NCBI RefSeq assembly: GCF_002026305.1
Contig: NZ_MVAB01000001.1
Span: 1 to 64,000 of the forward strand
From: Vagococcus martis
GTDB taxonomy: Bacteria; Bacillota; Bacilli; Lactobacillales; Vagococcaceae
DNA length: 64,000 nucleotides
Reading direction: 5' to 3'
Shown: positions 49,135 through 57,893 of the stretch, in pieces
Layout: each line of letters opens with the position of its first letter
How positions within the stretch are numbered: position 1 is the stretch's first letter
Position numbers and translations under genes: made by a program
The notes under the pieces: model-generated
Seen by the model: only the letters and a program-made list of their open reading frames with translations
Told to the model about the DNA's origin: nothing
Database searches by the model: none

Positions 49135-51306
49135 TTAAATCCTTCTTTCTTCTTGTTCTTGTTTCATTTTTTCTGCTTCTGATTTCATTTTCGGGTATTT
49201 AATTCGTGAATGGAATGTTGAACATAACCCGTCCACTAAGGATTTTTCAATTATGGCAATCTCATCCAATGTCAAACCTGATTCATTTAACTGCCCATCT
49301 TCTAATCTTGATTGAATTAAATTATGGACAAATTCTTTGATTTTTTCATTCGTTGGGTGATCCATCGCACGAACAGCTGCTTCAGCACTATCAGCAATAT
49401 TAATCACACCTGCTTCACGAGATTGAGGTTTTGGTCCAGGATATCTAAATGCCTCTTCCGTTGTCTCTGGATGTCGTTCTTGCTCTTTAATGAAGAAATA
49501 CTTCATCAAGGTTGTCCCATGATGTTGTTGACACACATCAATGACAAATTGTGGCATATTCGCTTCTTCTAGAATCTTCACACCATCTGTCACATGACTA
49601 AAAATAATTTCTTTACTATCTGATGGTAACAAGAAATTGTGAGGATTTTCTGCCCCATCTGGTAAATTTTCCACGAAAAAGTTTGCGTGTTTGATTTTAC
49701 CCACGTCATGATAGTAACTTGCCACGCGTGTTAATAACGAGTTTCCTCCAATTTGAGCGACGGCGTTTGCACTTAAACTAGCAACCATCATACTATGATG
49801 ATACGTTCCAGGAGCTTCTTCTAACAATTGTTTCAATAAAGGTTGATTTGGATTACTTAATTCATTTAATACAATCACACTATCATCTGTTAACAATAGT
49901 TCAATGTATGGATATAACCCAATAGATAAGATAAATGAAAATAACCCACTACCTGTTGAAATAAATAACGTCGTAATAGAGCGACTATCCCCAATATTAA
50001 AGCCTTGATAAATCACTAACACTGCCATAAATAAAATGGGCATAATAATTAATAAAAAGAAAGACTCTTTCAACTGTGCTCCAATCCGTTTGTTTACTAA
50101 AAATGTCGAAACAAACGCAGAGAACATGTAAAATAGCGAAATAACTAAAAGTGACGTCGTACCAGCAAGGTTATAAAAGATAAAGATTGAGAAAATTGCT
50201 TGGAACATCCCCATCAGTAGTCCCCAGCGTTTATCTAAAAACATATACAAAATAACCGAGCCAAATGCCGCAGGGAATAATAAAGAGACGTTGCTTAAGC
50301 TATCTTTTTGTAACAGATAAAGTAATTTCATAAACAGAACACTTACCGTAATAGCAATTGTGTACAGTGTCACACTTTTAACCCGAATCTCTTTATCTGA
50401 ATGGCGTAAAATATAAATAATCAATACAATTTGCAACACGATCGCTAATATCATTGATAAAAGCGGTGATGTCGAGGTTGATTGATTGGTTAATCCAAGC
50501 AACTTAATTTTTTCCATTGCTTTTGAATCAATTTGTTCCCCTTCTCGAACAATGATTTCACCTTGATAAATCATGACAGGTAATACATTATTCTTAGCAC
50601 TTTCTTTCATTGTGTCTGTCGCTTTGTCGTTGACTACTTCATTGACAACAATCGCTTTATCAAAAATCATAACCAAGAGATTCAATTCTTGAGACGTTAA
50701 CTCTTTGTATTGAACCAATTCTTTGGCTGCTTGTTTTTCACTCTGTAATGTTGAGTTTCGAATATGTTTCGATAAAATTGTTTTTAAGGTACTTTCTGCT
50801 GCTTGTTCTAGATTATCAAGATCACTTGAAGATAATTGTAGTAATTCTTCATAAAATGTATCTGGAAAAGATTGAAAAAAAGCGATGTCTGCTTGGTTAA
50901 ATTTTTCAAAATTCGATTTTAGCATCGGCAATTTATCTTCTACAGTTGGTTTAGAAGAACTTTTTTTGTCGTTATATTGTTTTTCTGCTGTCTCATTGAC
51001 TTGCTTAACCAATTTAAAAATCGTTTGGACAGACTCTACTTGTTTTGTTTCAACATCTGGATTAAACGTGTACTCTGGCGTGATACTTTCCATCGCCAAC
51101 CGTTGTTTTTCTTTTGTTTCATCCTTATTTTCAATTGTTTTATTAGCACGAATGGTCTCACTAGATAATTGCCCGACTTTATAAGTCACTTGCTTTTGTC
51201 TAACACTACCAAACATCAAACCAAACATGATTAAAGACATTAAAAATAGAATTAGAGGTGTATAATATTTTCCAAGTACTTTAGGCACTTGTTGTATTGT
51301 TTTCAT
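49135..51306 (-). CDS. pgpH: Cyclic di-AMP phosphodiesterase PgpH (7TM-HD)
   Basis: Degrades c-di-AMP to pApA, opposing CdaA. One N-terminal membrane segment precedes an extracellular domain (about 40-280), then seven membrane helices (about 285-480) and a cytoplasmic HD domain with 'YHHSMMVASLSANAV', 'YYHDVGK' and 'QHHGTTLMKYF'. It has 723 residues. Together with cdaA at 14797-15696 this gives the window both synthesis and breakdown of the messenger. Confidence 0.95.
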   Translation of the reverse strand: MKTIQQVPKVLGKYYTPLILFLMSLIMFGLMFGSVRQKQVTYKVGQLSSETIRANKTIENKDETKEKQRLAMESITPEYTFNPDVETKQVESVQTIFKLVKQVNETAEKQYNDKKSSSKPTVEDKLPMLKSNFEKFNQADIAFFQSFPDTFYEELLQLSSSDLDNLEQAAESTLKTILSKHIRNSTLQSEKQAAKELVQYKELTSQELNLLVMIFDKAIVVNEVVNDKATDTMKESAKNNVLPVMIYQGEIIVREGEQIDSKAMEKIKLLGLTNQSTSTSPLLSMILAIVLQIVLIIYILRHSDKEIRVKSVTLYTIAITVSVLFMKLLYLLQKDSLSNVSLLFPAAFGSVILYMFLDKRWGLLMGMFQAIFSIFIFYNLAGTTSLLVISLFYMFSAFVSTFLVNKRIGAQLKESFFLLIIMPILFMAVLVIYQGFNIGDSRSITTLFISTGSGLFSFILSIGLYPYIELLLTDDSVIVLNELSNPNQPLLKQLLEEAPGTYHHSMMVASLSANAVAQIGGNSLLTRVASYYHDVGKIKHANFFVENLPDGAENPHNFLLPSDSKEIIFSHVTDGVKILEEANMPQFVIDVCQQHHGTTLMKYFFIKEQERHPETTEEAFRYPGPKPQSREAGVINIADSAEAAVRAMDHPTNEKIKEFVHNLIQSRLEDGQLNESGLTLDEIAIIEKSLVDGLCSTFHSRIKYPKMKSEAEKMKQEQEERRI

Positions 51307-51334
51307 TTACCTCACTCACTCCTTTTTGCTCCTT

Positions 51335-52288
51335 TTAGTTGTCTGCATATGCCTTAATGATATCAGCCACTACTGGATGTCTAACCACATCTTGAGTAGA
51401 AAATTCGATAAATGTAATATTTTTGATTCCTTTTAGAATTTTTTCCGCATGAATCAAACCACTTTCAACACCGCGTGGCAAATCGATTTGGGTTTTGTCA
51501 CCATTGATAATCATTTTTGATCGATTTCCTAAACGGGTCAGAAACATCTTCATTTGAGCATTGGTTGTATTTTGTGCTTCATCTAAAATAACAAATGCTT
51601 CTTCTAACGTACGCCCTCTCATATAAGCTAAAGGTGCAATTTCAATCACACCTCTGTCCATCAAACGTGTCGTATGTTCCATACCAAGTATTTGATACAG
51701 TGCGTCATAAACTGGACGTAAGTATGGATTAACCTTCTCTTGTAAATCACCAGGTAAAAACCCTAAATTTTCTCCTGCTTCAACAGCCGGACGTGTGAGG
51801 ATGATTTTTTCTACCTCACCTTTTTTTAGCGCACTCACCGCCATAACAACCGCTAAAAACGTTTTTCCCGTTCCAGCTGGACCAATACCAAACGTGACGT
51901 CATTTTTTTTAATGGCATGAATGTATTTTTTTTGCCCGTCGTTTTTTACACGAATTGGATTGCCTTTATTGTCTTTTAATAAAGCATGCTCATAAAGACT
52001 AAAAAATGTCTCCAATTGGCCTTTTTTAGCTAACTGGATAGCTGTTAAGACATCACTACTATTAATTTTGTGTCCTCTTAATATTAGTTGTTGTATAGCT
52101 GTTAAGATGTCTTGAACCATCGAAACATCTTCAGCATTTCCTGATAAATGAACAACCTCTCCCCTAGAAGAAATTGATACATGGGTATAATCTTCAAGCA
52201 TTTTGATATGTTTATCGTGAGTTCCAAATATATCATTGCTTTCAATGTTTTTATCTAACATAAAAACTAATGTTGTTTCTGACGTCAA
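51335..52288 (-). CDS. phoH: PhoH family protein
   Basis: Cytoplasmic ATPase of the PhoH/YbeZ family, linked to RNA metabolism with YbeY. Walker A is GPAGTGKTFLA, Walker B is 'FVILDEAQN', and an N-terminal KH-like region precedes the ATPase domain. It has 317 residues. The start is a TTG at 52288: AAGGAG lies nine bases upstream and no ATG is better placed. First gene of the phoH-pgpH-ybeY-dgkA-era-recO cluster. Confidence 0.95.
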   Translation of the reverse strand: MTSETTLVFMLDKNIESNDIFGTHDKHIKMLEDYTHVSISSRGEVVHLSGNAEDVSMVQDILTAIQQLILRGHKINSSDVLTAIQLAKKGQLETFFSLYEHALLKDNKGNPIRVKNDGQKKYIHAIKKNDVTFGIGPAGTGKTFLAVVMAVSALKKGEVEKIILTRPAVEAGENLGFLPGDLQEKVNPYLRPVYDALYQILGMEHTTRLMDRGVIEIAPLAYMRGRTLEEAFVILDEAQNTTNAQMKMFLTRLGNRSKMIINGDKTQIDLPRGVESGLIHAEKILKGIKNITFIEFSTQDVVRHPVVADIIKAYADN

Positions 52289-52360
52289 TCACTACAGCTC
52301 CTTCATCATCTTATAACCTAAATAATACCATATTATGTCAATAAAAAAAATCAGGACTCA

Positions 52361-52459
52361 TTATTTTATGAATCCAACGATTAACACAACGATTAACTTC
52401 TTTATCAAATCTGCCTTAACTTTTGACGCCGCCTTTAACATTTTCTTTATTAAATTCAT
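52361..52459 (-). CDS. Possible 32-residue cationic amphipathic peptide
   Basis: A short frame on the minus strand with GAAGG five bases before an ATG and a TAA stop. The product begins MNLIKKMLKAASKV, has eight Lys and one Asp (net about +7), no Cys, and ends in a strongly hydrophobic stretch (IVVLIVGFIK). Lys residues recur every three to four positions in the first two thirds, as in amphipathic helices. Size and character recall leaderless bacteriocins, phenol-soluble-modulin-like peptides or type I toxin peptides, but I match it to no known member. No immunity or export gene is adjacent. The start region is weak, so it may be spurious. Confidence 0.4.
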   Translation of the reverse strand: MNLIKKMLKAASKVKADLIKKLIVVLIVGFIK

Positions 52460-52601
52460 AAAACCTTCGTATATTTTTACAGTTCATTTAAGGTTTGAAG
52501 ACTATGATTAAGACAGTTCAAAGAAAGAAGATGATGTCGCAACAAATTGCCTGATTCTTTTGAGTGTTAGAGGCTCATTTGTCTCTACCTCCTTTATATA
52601 A

Positions 52602-52692
52602 TGTGGGCGAACGTGGTGTTTTCACTCTAAGAGTCTAAACGTGTGTTTGTTCTCTATTTACCGAGGTGTAGGTTCGAATCCTACCGTCCACT
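52602..52692 (+). other. tRNA-like sequence (acceptor stem and T-arm only)
   Basis: GTGGGCG (52602-52608) can pair with CGTCCAC (about 52685-52691), and a perfect T-arm GTAGG-TTCGAAT-CCTAC lies directly before the latter. The middle does not fold as a D-arm and anticodon arm: position 8 is A, and the only candidate anticodon stem has mismatches and no U33. No CCA follows directly. I read it as a tRNA-derived or tRNA-mimicking element, not a functional tRNA. It lies in the probable leader of the 38-residue gene at 52727. Confidence 0.4.
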
Positions 52693-52726
52693 TAGCACCA
52701 CCATTTATCTTGAAAGGATGATTCAT

Positions 52727-52843
52727 ATGAAGAAAAAAACGATTCTCTTAGTAACCCTTGTAACTGCCATTACCACACGTGTCCTTGTGTTAAAAAAACA
52801 CCAACGGACTGCACTCAATAAACAGACTGGCGACTATAGCTAG
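52727..52843 (+). CDS. Small secreted or membrane peptide, 38 residues, unknown
   Basis: GAAAGGATG lies before the ATG at 52727. The product starts MKKKTILLVTLVTAITT and ends in a basic tail with 'KKHQRTALNKQTGDYS', so it has one short hydrophobic segment, either a signal peptide or an anchor. A terminator follows directly, supporting a real transcript. An in-frame extension upstream runs through the tRNA-like sequence and is unlikely to be translated. Confidence 0.5.
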   Translation: MKKKTILLVTLVTAITTRVLVLKKHQRTALNKQTGDYS

Positions 52844-52855
52844 TCTGTTTTTATA
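52820..52855. terminator. Terminator between the small peptide gene and the replication-protein-like gene
   Basis: AACAGACT pairs with AGTCTGTT around a partly paired loop and a T-run follows on the plus strand. It also lies where the convergent minus-strand gene ends. Confidence 0.75.
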
Positions 52856-53662
52856 CGTGCATTTTGTTAAAGGCTTGTATTTTTTGTTGTAACTCTCGCT
52901 CTTCTTCTGGACTAACGCTATGTTCTCTTATTTTTTTATTAACCCATTCAGGTAATGATTCCCTCTTTTGTTTTAATTTTTTTGGTTGTTGTGCTTTCTT
53001 TTCTACAAGAAGTCTTTCAAATTTCTCTCGTAAAACGTTTGGATTTCTGACATGTCGCGACCAAAAATCATGTGTAGCTAACCACGTCACCATCTCTTCT
53101 ATCTCACTCATCTCGATGTTTTCCTCCTCATGAATCCGTCGCAAATCATTCGCCCAACGTGACACATTGACACGGCTCATCTCTTTTGGAAAATCTTTTG
53201 CTAGATTGTCACGAAATGTTTTAGCTAAGTGCAACTGGCTTTTTGTGTATTGACACGCACTCTTTTTATTCTTTGTATTATTATTTTTAGTATTAGTTAT
53301 AGTATTCTCTTTAAACGTTTCTTTCATAGGGTCATCACCTTTTGTTGGGGAGGTCGACTTTTTTTCTTTAATAGGCTCTTCAACTATTCTTATACGCCTC
53401 TGATCGATTTCTTTACTGTCTTTTTTATACCGCAATTCCACTGTGATGAACCCCTGTTCTTTCAGTTGATTGACCCATTTTGAAACGGAAGTCTTACTCA
53501 CGCCATAACGTGTCGCAAAATAATCATTGCTTGCCCAACAATAGCCTTCTTGATTGCAAAGTGCTGTAATTTCTCCGTACAATAATTTGGCATTCGGACT
53601 GATCGTTTTGGCATATCTCACGTTCGCTGGAATAATACATAATAATTCGGTTGTTGTGTCAT
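52851..53662 (-). pseudogene. Replication-initiator-like helix-turn-helix protein with early frameshift
   Basis: The body reads as the phage/plasmid replication-organiser type: 'IIPANVR', 'ISPNAKLLYGEITALCN', then a winged helix 'CWASNDYFATRYGVSKTSVSKWVNQLKEQGFI', a Lys/Asn-rich linker and a helical C-terminus. The only good ribosome site (GGAGG) serves an ATG at 53662 whose frame gives MTQQPNYY, exactly the family's usual opening, but then shifts out of frame near 53637-53643. One added base would join it to the body. The body frame is open upstream to 53714 but has no ribosome site. I therefore call it broken or frameshift-dependent. Confidence 0.72.
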
Positions 53663-53814
53663 TAACTTGTCCTCCATGATATTTTTTCTCTACACTTATA
53701 TAAACGATTGCCAAATCAATTTTGTCACCTATTTTTTTAATTTATTTTAACCAACTATTATTTAACTATGTTATGATATAGCTATATAACAGACTGACTA
53801 AGGAGAGAATAACG

Positions 53815-54336
53815 ATGGATTTAAACTTATTTATGACTTGGATTATTGGTATTGGTGTTATTGCAAGCGTGATTTTTACCGGTATCCAATTACAACAGAA
53901 TAAAAAAAATGACTATAAAAAACTTGTTTCAAAAAATGTGTTTGTTTGGGTTGCAGAATTTAGAGAATTAATGACGCAATTCCTACTTGAATACAACGGA
54001 ACAAACGATAAGAACGAGTTGAAAAATTTGTTGTTTGAAATAAGACTAAACTGTTCAAACAATAACCCTGATCAGGTCGATTTAATTAATTTATTAACAT
54101 TGGCAATCGAATTTGATGAGTACCACGATAAAATATCTGATGATATCATTCGCCAAACTGATGTTGTGCTAGATAATGCAACAAGACTTTTTGCGTTAGA
54201 ATATGGCGTGACAGAGCAAGAATTACAAATGAATCATCAAAACATTTACGATAGCTATAGCCCACTAACTATCCGCTACATCAAAAAAGAAAAAAATAAA
54301 GATATTAAAAAGAAACCGACATCAACTAAACAATAA
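53815..54336 (+). CDS. Membrane-anchored protein of unknown function
   Basis: A 173-residue protein with one N-terminal membrane segment (about residues 4-23) followed by a cytoplasmic, helix-rich, acidic domain and a very basic tail ('KKEKNKDIKKKPTSTK'). AAGGAGAG precedes the ATG. Membrane segment plus 'QLQQNKKNDYKK' recalls small phage- or island-borne DUF4760-like proteins, but I do not assign a family firmly. It ends at a terminator. Confidence 0.65.
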   Translation: MDLNLFMTWIIGIGVIASVIFTGIQLQQNKKNDYKKLVSKNVFVWVAEFRELMTQFLLEYNGTNDKNELKNLLFEIRLNCSNNNPDQVDLINLLTLAIEFDEYHDKISDDIIRQTDVVLDNATRLFALEYGVTEQELQMNHQNIYDSYSPLTIRYIKKEKNKDIKKKPTSTKQ

Positions 54337-54350
54337 ATAGACATTTTTTA

Positions 54351-54390
54351 AACGTGCTGATACATTTATACTATCAGTGCGTTTTTATTT
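54351..54390 (+). terminator. Terminator after the membrane-anchored protein gene
   Basis: ACGTGCTGATA pairs with TATCAGTGCGT (one wobble) around a short loop, then T-rich sequence. Confidence 0.75.
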
Positions 54391-54421
54391 TAAAAAATAC
54401 GTGTTAAAAAGGAGACTGATC

Positions 54422-54910
54422 ATGAAAAAAGGACTTGCCCCAATTTTTAACCAAGACACTAGCATACTCGTTTTAGGAAGTTCACCCAGTGAACAATCTT
54501 TAAAAAAGCAACAATATTACGGAAATAATGGCAATCAATTTTGGAAAATTTTATTTAACTATTACAATGTGCCATTTGAAACAGACTATAACAAACGTGT
54601 GACTTTCCTTTTAGATCACCACATTGGTTTATGGGATGTTTATCATTTATTTGAGCGTAACGGCAGTTTAGATACGTCGTTTAAAACAGTTGAGTTAAAT
54701 GATTTTAGCCAAATTCTAACTCAAGCAGATATCAAATTAATTATCACAAACGGTAAGAAAGCCTATGATGAAGTCATTAACAATCAGCTATTTCCACAAA
54801 TAAAAATCGCTCCTTGTATCTCAACTAGTGGTGCTGCAAATGGACAGATGGAAAAACGAAAAATGCAGTGGGAGGAAGCGTTGGGAATGGTGGATAAAGA
54901 ATTTTATTAA
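54422..54910 (+). CDS. Hypoxanthine/uracil-DNA glycosylase family protein
   Basis: A 162-residue member of the uracil-DNA glycosylase superfamily, close to the DNA-deoxyinosine glycosylase group. Seen: 'ILVLGSSPSEQSLKKQQYYG' with 'NQFWKIL' (substrate pocket), 'GLWDVYH', and 'PCISTSGAAN' in place of the usual terminal 'PSPSxxN' loop. It would remove deaminated bases from DNA. The ATG at 54422 has AAAGGAGAC before it. Confidence 0.82.
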   Translation: MKKGLAPIFNQDTSILVLGSSPSEQSLKKQQYYGNNGNQFWKILFNYYNVPFETDYNKRVTFLLDHHIGLWDVYHLFERNGSLDTSFKTVELNDFSQILTQADIKLIITNGKKAYDEVINNQLFPQIKIAPCISTSGAANGQMEKRKMQWEEALGMVDKEFY

Positions 54911-54960
54911 ATCTACTTTTCAATGTAGAATCACTCATATTTTTATGATAAAATAACTCA

Positions 54961-54978
54961 GCAATTGTTCAAAATTGC
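54961..54978. repeat. Short inverted repeat upstream of the AMP-binding gene
   Basis: GCAATT and AATTGC flank six bases, between the end of the glycosylase gene and the ribosome site of the ligase gene. It could be an operator, or a chance AT-rich match. Confidence 0.3.
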
Positions 54979-55005
54979 ACAATTTATTTTGAGAGGGTTT
55001 TTTAT

Positions 55006-56532
55006 TTGAAAAATATACTTGATTACCAACCATTAAATCTTTATACCAACTACAAAGAGGCGGCCGAAAAAACACCGATGATTCCGATTATTTTCGATGA
55101 AACACTCCCAGCTTTTGCCTCACTTGGCTTAGAAACAACGTATAAAGATAGCCATGACAAAACATTAAAAAGAGCCTATCAGTTAGCTCAACTAGGTGTT
55201 AAAAAAGGCGATAAAATCATCCTATATAAAAGTCCTAAATTTGATACGTATTTACTTGCTGTCGCAGCATCTTTCCTTGGTGCGATACCTGTCATGGTGT
55301 CTTATCATTTACCACCTGAAACAATTAGCGTGTTTGTTGAGCGTTTAGAAGATCCATTTATTTTATTTGATGATATGACTGAAGAACATGTAAAAGCTGT
55401 GCAAAATAGTTCACATGATAAAAAAATTTCATTAGATATCTTGTTAAATGCCTCAGCACAACCTGTATCGCAAGAAGAGTTGGGCAAAGATGACATAGCA
55501 TACATGACTCACACGTCTGGCACAACAGGTATCCCAAAACTGATTTGTCATTCTTATCACTCAATGGGATGGCGAACTAAATGGCAACGAGAAATATTTA
55601 CTCATATTTCAAAAAAAGAATTGGTCGCGTTTCACATCTCTCCTGTTCATTCTCGTTTTAATATTGGAGTCTCTTCATTGATGAGTATGGGATTTCCTAT
55701 GATGCCGCTAGCCAGTGCCACACCTCAACGAGTGGAAGATATGCTAACAACACACCAACCTATTGCATTGGAAACTCATCCAAACAATTTCGTCCAATGG
55801 GCAAGACTGGCAAAAGAAAAACCTCATGTGTTTACTAGTATTAAGTTTTATCATTCAACATTTGATGCAATAAACAATGCGACTATGTTAGCCTTTTTAA
55901 ACGCATCTAAAGAAAATGATCCTATCTTTTTACAAGTTTATGGTCAAAGTGAATGCGGTCCAATGATTTTACGGTCACACACGATTGAGTCACTAAAAGA
56001 CTCTGATGCTCGTGATATGGGCGTTGGACTTGAAGGATTAACAAAAGCCAGAATCACCGATGAGAATGGTACACTGCTACCTGTCATGACAGATGGACAC
56101 ATTCAGTTTTTATCAAAAGGCCGTGCATTAACTTATTATAAAGAAGATGCTCGTTTTGAAGAAAATGTTTATGGTAAATGGTGGGATAGTGGCGATTACG
56201 GCATGATGGACGAGCGTGGTCACTTATACTTAAAAGATCGCCAAGTCGATTTGATTGAAAACATTGATAGCACTCTTGCACTGGAAGATTATTTATTAGA
56301 TGCCTTGGATTTCTTGGAAGAAGTCGTGATTGTGCGTGGAAAAGATAACTCTCCTCAACCTGTTTTAGCTGTTGTGCCTGGAAAAGAAATGGATTGGGAC
56401 GCGTGGTGGCTGCAAGTAGCTGACCTCCCTCATTTAAATGAGCCTATTATTAAAACATTTGACGAGATACCTCATACCGCCACAATGAAAGTACAGAGAT
56501 TATTGTTGGAGAGATGGTTGAAGGAAGGGTAG
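55006..56532 (+). CDS. AMP-forming acyl/aryl ligase (ANL superfamily)
   Basis: A 508-residue adenylate-forming enzyme. The phosphate-binding loop is 'THTSGTTGIPKLICHS', A5 is 'QVYGQSECGP', A7 is 'WWDSGDYGMMDERGHLYLKDR', and the C-terminal Lys motif lies in 'TATMKVQRLLL'. It would activate a carboxylic acid as an acyl-AMP and pass it to CoA or a carrier; the acid is unknown. The start is a TTG with GAGAGGG upstream. It stands alone, with no carrier protein or other pathway gene nearby. Confidence 0.85.
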   Translation: MKNILDYQPLNLYTNYKEAAEKTPMIPIIFDETLPAFASLGLETTYKDSHDKTLKRAYQLAQLGVKKGDKIILYKSPKFDTYLLAVAASFLGAIPVMVSYHLPPETISVFVERLEDPFILFDDMTEEHVKAVQNSSHDKKISLDILLNASAQPVSQEELGKDDIAYMTHTSGTTGIPKLICHSYHSMGWRTKWQREIFTHISKKELVAFHISPVHSRFNIGVSSLMSMGFPMMPLASATPQRVEDMLTTHQPIALETHPNNFVQWARLAKEKPHVFTSIKFYHSTFDAINNATMLAFLNASKENDPIFLQVYGQSECGPMILRSHTIESLKDSDARDMGVGLEGLTKARITDENGTLLPVMTDGHIQFLSKGRALTYYKEDARFEENVYGKWWDSGDYGMMDERGHLYLKDRQVDLIENIDSTLALEDYLLDALDFLEEVVIVRGKDNSPQPVLAVVPGKEMDWDAWWLQVADLPHLNEPIIKTFDEIPHTATMKVQRLLLERWLKEG

Positions 56533-56640
56533 GAAAAGTTTGAATAGCTTATTCAGAAATTTCATCTTAAATCAAAATTTTTCAATTAATTAAAAAAATA
56601 TATTATAATAAACCTAGTTTTTTAGAAAGAAGGTTTATTT

Positions 56641-57165
56641 ATGACAGAGCAAAAAGTTCAAAAATATTTAAAAATTTTCGTAGTTTTTTTATTCGCAACA
56701 TTTGCCTTATTTGTTTTTATTGGTAACCTAATGGATTTCGACTCTAACTACGAATTTGTTAAACATGTACTATCTATGGATACAACATTTCCAGGTAATA
56801 AACTGATGTGGCGATCCATAAACAATAAGTCATTGTGGTTAATTGCCTACTGGATTTTAATCCTTATAGAAGGAATAGTGGCTCTCCTAGGGTATGTTTC
56901 TGTCTATAAAATGTTAAAAAATATCAATAATTCATTAGAAGAGTTTTCTAATGCCAAAGTATTTGGTTATTATATGTTTGGCTTAGCTTTAGCTCTTTGG
57001 TATGGTGGTTTCGCAATATTAGGATCTGAATGGTTTGCTATGTGGCAATCAAAAGATTGGAATGGAAAACAAACCGCTATGGATATCACAGAAGTAGCTT
57101 TAGCCTTTTTAATATTCTACGCTTTACCTATTTTTAATAATAAAAGTCATACAAAAAATGAATAA
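56641..57165 (+). CDS. DUF2165 small integral membrane protein
   Basis: A 174-residue protein with four membrane segments and the pattern 'NLMDFDSNYEFVKHVLSMDTTFPGN...MWRSI', typical of DUF2165. AGAAAGAAGG precedes the ATG. No function is known for the family. It ends at a strong hairpin terminator. Confidence 0.87.
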   Translation: MTEQKVQKYLKIFVVFLFATFALFVFIGNLMDFDSNYEFVKHVLSMDTTFPGNKLMWRSINNKSLWLIAYWILILIEGIVALLGYVSVYKMLKNINNSLEEFSNAKVFGYYMFGLALALWYGGFAILGSEWFAMWQSKDWNGKQTAMDITEVALAFLIFYALPIFNNKSHTKNE

Positions 57166-57210
57166 ATAATGACACTATAATTAGTTTTATATGTTATAAA
57201 AACATACAAA

Positions 57211-57264
57211 GATTAGAAGGTAAAATCAGACGTCGATGTCCTTACCTTCTAATCTATCTTTTTA
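57211..57264. terminator. Strong hairpin terminator after the DUF2165 gene
   Basis: GATTAGAAGGTAA (57211-57223) pairs perfectly with TTACCTTCTAATC (57242-57254), with T-rich sequence after it on the plus strand. It can also serve a minus-strand remnant that ends just to its right. Confidence 0.85.
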
Positions 57265-57272
57265 GCAATTTA

Positions 57273-57294
57273 TTATCCCACTGATCCTTCTATT
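57273..57294 (-). repeat. Short dispersed repeat, copy 1 (reads ...EGSVG-stop on the minus strand)
   Basis: TATCCCACTGATCCTTCTATTA-type sequence that recurs near 61630 with two differences. On the minus strand both copies read Glu-Gly-Ser-Val-Gly then stop, and both are followed by a hairpin terminator. It may be the last trace of a gene family present twice in the island. The 95 bases between here and the GNAT gene hold nothing else I can support. Confidence 0.5.
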
Positions 57295-57389
57295 AAAGAT
57301 ATTAAATTATATATCGCAATTAACCAAGATACCTATCTAATATTTAAACACTTAGATAGCATAAAGATAATTTTTGTAGCCAGGGCATA

Positions 57390-57878
57390 TTATTGCTCAT
57401 AATAAGAATCAATAATTTCAGGATTTAATAAATCCATCATCATACTAAATGATTGCTCACTTTCCTCGATTACTTGAAATCCCACTTTTTCGTAAAAACC
57501 AACTGACGTTTTTACTGATTGTAAAAATATAAATCTATTATTCATTTCTCTGCAGACTTCTATAAGATGGTAAATTATAGCTTTTCCAACACCTTGCTTT
57601 TTATGATTACAATCCACTCCTAAATATTGTATTTCAATCGCATGAATCTTAATGATATTATTAGTTTCTGGATCAACAATTTCTATAAAAAAATTATCAT
57701 TGGTTACAAAAAAAGCTACAACTTCACCATCTTTATAAACTAATGAAGTTGAAGCCTCAAATTCTATTGTATCAGGATATGCATTTGATTTTAAATAATT
57801 ATTTATTTCTAAATTTTTACAATCAAAATCTTTAGTTTTCAAATAATAATCTATTCCAATTAGCTCAAATTCAATCAT
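57390..57878 (-). CDS. GNAT-family acetyltransferase (toxin-like)
   Basis: A GNAT fold of about 162 residues: substrate loop 'YLKTKDFDCKNLEINNYLKS', acetyl-CoA loop 'LGVDCNHKKQGVGKAIIYHLI' (Q/RxxGxG/A type) and C-terminal 'SVGFYEKVGFQVIEE'. The 'CKNLEINNYLK' opening resembles the TacT/AtaT-like toxins that acetylate aminoacyl-tRNA. A tiny gene lies just upstream on the same strand, as in toxin-antitoxin pairs. I prefer the ATG at 57878 (GAGG nine bases before) over that at 57887, which sits on the ribosome site. The function is inferred. Confidence 0.72.
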   Translation of the reverse strand: MIEFELIGIDYYLKTKDFDCKNLEINNYLKSNAYPDTIEFEASTSLVYKDGEVVAFFVTNDNFFIEIVDPETNNIIKIHAIEIQYLGVDCNHKKQGVGKAIIYHLIEVCREMNNRFIFLQSVKTSVGFYEKVGFQVIEESEQSFSMMMDLLNPEIIDSYYEQ

Positions 57879-57893
57879 CTTTGACATCCTCAG

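Noticed and set aside
52602-52692. Functional tRNA gene (Leu- or Ser-like, class II)
   Set aside because: Acceptor stem and T-arm fit, but there is no D-arm, no proper anticodon stem, no U at position 8 or 33 and no adjacent CCA. It is kept only as a tRNA-like element.
52643-52726. Upstream extension of the 38-residue peptide
   Set aside because: The in-frame extension crosses the tRNA-like sequence and lacks a ribosome site; the ATG at 52727 has a good one.
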